Below the pieces are notes generated by a model. The model was given only the letters and a program-made list of their open reading frames with translations. It ran no database searches and had not been told where the DNA came from. From assembly GCF_963677065.1 (NCBI RefSeq), contig NZ_OY781872.1, positions 491,419 through 555,418 of the forward strand: a DNA stretch of 64,000 bases, given 5' to 3'. This stretch comes from an uncultured Methanoregula sp. GTDB taxonomy: Archaea > Halobacteriota > Methanomicrobia > Methanomicrobiales > Methanospirillaceae. A program made the position numbers and the translations under genes. Position 1 is the stretch's first letter. Every line of letters begins with the position of its first letter. This document shows positions 62,145-64,000 of the stretch, one piece after another.

Positions 62145-63305
62145 ATGAAAAACCCCTTCCACATCATGATCATCCCGACGCTGGGATGCCCCGGCCGGTG
62201 CAAGTACTGCTGGAGCTCGGAAGAGGGATCGCCGATCATGACCATCGATACCGTCAGGGATATCGTTGAATGGCTCAGGGATTTCCGGAAGGACCGGGTG
62301 ACGTTCACCTTCCACGGGGGCGAGCCGCTGCTCGCCGGCGCGGACTTTTACCGGCAGGCGCTCCCGCTGCTCGCCGGGGAGCTTGCGGATCTCACGCCGG
62401 AGTTTGCCATGCAGACCAATCTCTGGCGGATGACTCCTGAGATTGCCGAAGTGCTTGCAGAATACCAGGTCCCGATCGGCTCCTCCATTGACGGTCCCGA
62501 GGAAATTACCGATTCGCAGCGGGGAGACGGGTACTATGAGCAGACTATGAAAGGGTACGAGATCGCAAAGGCTGCCGGTCTCTCGGTCCGGTTCATCTGC
62601 ACGTTCACCAACAAGTCGGTGAAGCACAAGGAAGAGATCTTCGCGTTTTTCAAGGAGAAGGGGTTTGTCCTGAAACTCCACCCGGCCCTGCCGTCGCTCC
62701 GGTCCGAAAACCCGAAGGAATGGGCGCTCGAACCGGCGGAATACGGGGAGCTCCTCGTCTTCCTGCTCGACAAGGCGCTCGATAATATCGGGAATGTGGA
62801 AGTGATGAACATCAACGACCTCTGCCGGTGCGTCTTCACCCGCCGGGGATCGGTCTGTACGTTCGTGGACTGCATGGGAAGCACGTTTGCCGTGGGGCCC
62901 GACGGGTGCATCTATCCCTGCTACCGCTTCGTGGGAATGCCCGAATGGGTGATGGGACACGTGCGGGACAGGCCGACGATGGAACAGCTGATGGGATCGG
63001 AGCCGGGCCGGCGCATGACGGCGTTCGCGGAATATGTTAACACGGCCTGCAGGGACTGTTCGCATATCCGGTACTGCCGGGGCGGCTGCCCCTACAATGC
63101 GATCGCCCCCTCGGGGGGATCGCTCGACGGGGTTGATCCCCACTGCACTGCCTACAAGCGGATCTTCGACGAGCTGAACGAACGGCTGAACACAGAGATG
63201 TTCGAAGCGCCGATGCCGGGGATGGGGGGATTCGGGATGCCAGCACCGAAAAAACCGGCAAAACCCGGCGTGATGATGCTGATGCGCTCGATTGTTGCGA
63301 AGTAA
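62145..63305 (+). CDS. Radical SAM/SPASM enzyme, CbpB (Mhun_1560)-like
   Basis: A 386-residue enzyme with the radical cluster motif LGCPGRCKYC (near residues 13-22) and VTFTFHGGEPLL. The C-terminal SPASM part carries auxiliary-cluster cysteines in CRCVFTRRGSVC, CMGSTFAVGPDGCIYPC and NTACRDCSHIRYCRGGCPY. This is the peptide-modifying branch related to anaerobic sulfatase-maturating enzymes. It resembles the methanogen CbpB family thought to act on a small Cys-rich peptide, but no such peptide gene is next to it. The C-terminal tail is Met/Gly/Pro-rich (MPGMGGFGMPAPKKP). AGGAG precedes the ATG. Confidence 0.82.
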   Translation: MKNPFHIMIIPTLGCPGRCKYCWSSEEGSPIMTIDTVRDIVEWLRDFRKDRVTFTFHGGEPLLAGADFYRQALPLLAGELADLTPEFAMQTNLWRMTPEIAEVLAEYQVPIGSSIDGPEEITDSQRGDGYYEQTMKGYEIAKAAGLSVRFICTFTNKSVKHKEEIFAFFKEKGFVLKLHPALPSLRSENPKEWALEPAEYGELLVFLLDKALDNIGNVEVMNINDLCRCVFTRRGSVCTFVDCMGSTFAVGPDGCIYPCYRFVGMPEWVMGHVRDRPTMEQLMGSEPGRRMTAFAEYVNTACRDCSHIRYCRGGCPYNAIAPSGGSLDGVDPHCTAYKRIFDELNERLNTEMFEAPMPGMGGFGMPAPKKPAKPGVMMLMRSIVAK

Positions 63306-63369
63306 CAGGCAAAGCCTGATATCCCTTCAGTTGAATTCTCTCTCTTAACAACCGGAGGCAGAAGACCTG

Positions 63370-64000
63370 ATGGACACGAAAGGATCCCCTGTATACCAGC
63401 CGGTCGGGCTTGACCGGGACGGACTGAGCGGAAAAGCGCTGGACCGGTACAGCACAGCGCACGCCGTGGTCTGGCGCGATCTGAGCCCTAACCGGAAAAA
63501 AGAGATCCGGGCAGAATTCATGGACCTCATCGCAAACCTCCAGGAATCGCTTGCCGCCGGCAGCCCGGCCTTTCTCATCGATTACAGCCTCAGGGCACAG
63601 GAACGCCAGTCTGCCCGCCGGTTCCCGGAGGGGTTCACGGCATCGTGCCTCAAAACGCTTGCCCCGGTCCTTGCCGAAGAACTGCACCCCGACCATCGCG
63701 ATAGCGCTGCACGGTTCATCCGGGAAACGCTTGCTGCCCTGAAAGCCGGGCACGGGAAACCCGCCCTGCCCGCAACGGCAGAAACGCCCCTCTCACCGGC
63801 CGCCCGGGCATTCCTCGATGCTCTCCTCGCCGGGAATAAACATCAGGCTGAAGAGATTGTTGACGGTGAACTGAAGGCAGGCCGGCAGGTCAGCGAGGTC
63901 TACCGCACCATCTTCCAGCCGGCGCTCGTGGAGACGGGCAGGCTCTGGCAGGTGAACAAGGTAAGCGTTGACCGGGAACACTACATCTCGGCAGCAATCC
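63370..64000 (+). CDS. Corrinoid (B12)-binding protein of CarH/MerR-cap type, 3' end outside window
   Basis: The frame is open to the last base, so the B12-binding Rossmann domain lies outside. The first 150 residues form a helical domain (LDRYSTAHAVVWRDLSPN) with no DNA-binding pattern that I recognise. Residues about 142-205 match the four-helix B12 cap: AFLDALLAGNKHQAEEIV, then ETGRLWQVNKVSVDREHYIS, which satisfies the W-x9-EH motif of light- or cobalamin-sensing proteins such as CarH. GGAGG occurs upstream (63353-63357). The 65-base gap after the radical SAM gene suggests co-transcription. Confidence 0.75.
   Translation, partial: MDTKGSPVYQPVGLDRDGLSGKALDRYSTAHAVVWRDLSPNRKKEIRAEFMDLIANLQESLAAGSPAFLIDYSLRAQERQSARRFPEGFTASCLKTLAPVLAEELHPDHRDSAARFIRETLAALKAGHGKPALPATAETPLSPAARAFLDALLAGNKHQAEEIVDGELKAGRQVSEVYRTIFQPALVETGRLWQVNKVSVDREHYISAAI

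Noticed and set aside
62115..63143. 342-codon frame on the minus strand opposite the radical SAM gene
   Set aside because: The plus-strand product has clear catalytic motifs throughout; the reverse frame is Arg/Pro/Asp-rich and is a by-product of high GC at third positions.

Overview
The window is chromosomal DNA of a hydrogenotrophic methanogen of the order Methanomicrobiales, probably close to Methanoregula. It carries a complete mcrBDCGA operon, ftr, an fwdF-hdrCBA-mvhD cluster, a coenzyme B (aks) cluster, Methanomicrobiales-type surface proteins and TATA-box promoters. No mvhA or mvhG hydrogenase genes lie beside mvhD, which fits the formate dehydrogenase-linked heterodisulfide reductase complex known from Methanospirillum. 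No rRNA, tRNA, CRISPR array or insertion sequence was recognised. The genus is a guess from gene content.

Positions 1-40,500 form a mosaic of housekeeping and accessory genes in short operons. They include surface proteins, an MFS exporter, a stress protein, dCMP deaminase and a histidine kinase. DNA repair is represented by NreA-DinB and UvsE. Others are aIF1A with no canonical start codon, a MarR-regulated ABC exporter, CorA-like and MntP transporters, MsrB, and a GT39/GtrA glycosylation pair preceded by a small gene. An HTH-FHA regulator sits next to a beta-helix receptor kinase. A three-gene MacB-like export system is also present. Long intergenic stretches at 5.6-6.4, 25.4-26.5 and 35.1-36.5 kb hold palindromes and GC-rich hairpins rather than clear genes.

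Positions 41,134-49,736 (minus strand) hold nine overlapping genes behind one TATA box: methanogenesis marker protein 11, a second gene of the same fold, a BioB-like radical SAM enzyme, a thiamine diphosphate enzyme like the catalytic half of IorA, aksA, aksD, aksE, an unknown protein and aksF. The Aks proteins build 2-oxosuberate. The other five are good candidates for the poorly defined later steps (decarboxylation, thiol formation) or for matching coenzyme B supply to methyl-coenzyme M reductase (MCR). This is the most interesting system in the window.

Positions 49,826-63,305 are the methanogenesis core. ftr is divergent from a ferredoxin-fwdF-hdrC-hdrB-hdrA-mvhD operon that joins heterodisulfide reduction to CO2 reduction. 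mcrBDCGA follows, then a radical SAM/SPASM enzyme and a corrinoid-binding sensor-like protein cut by the window end. Together these genes cover CO2 capture, formyl transfer, methyl-coenzyme M reduction and recycling of the CoM-CoB heterodisulfide, while the neighbouring operon makes coenzyme B itself.
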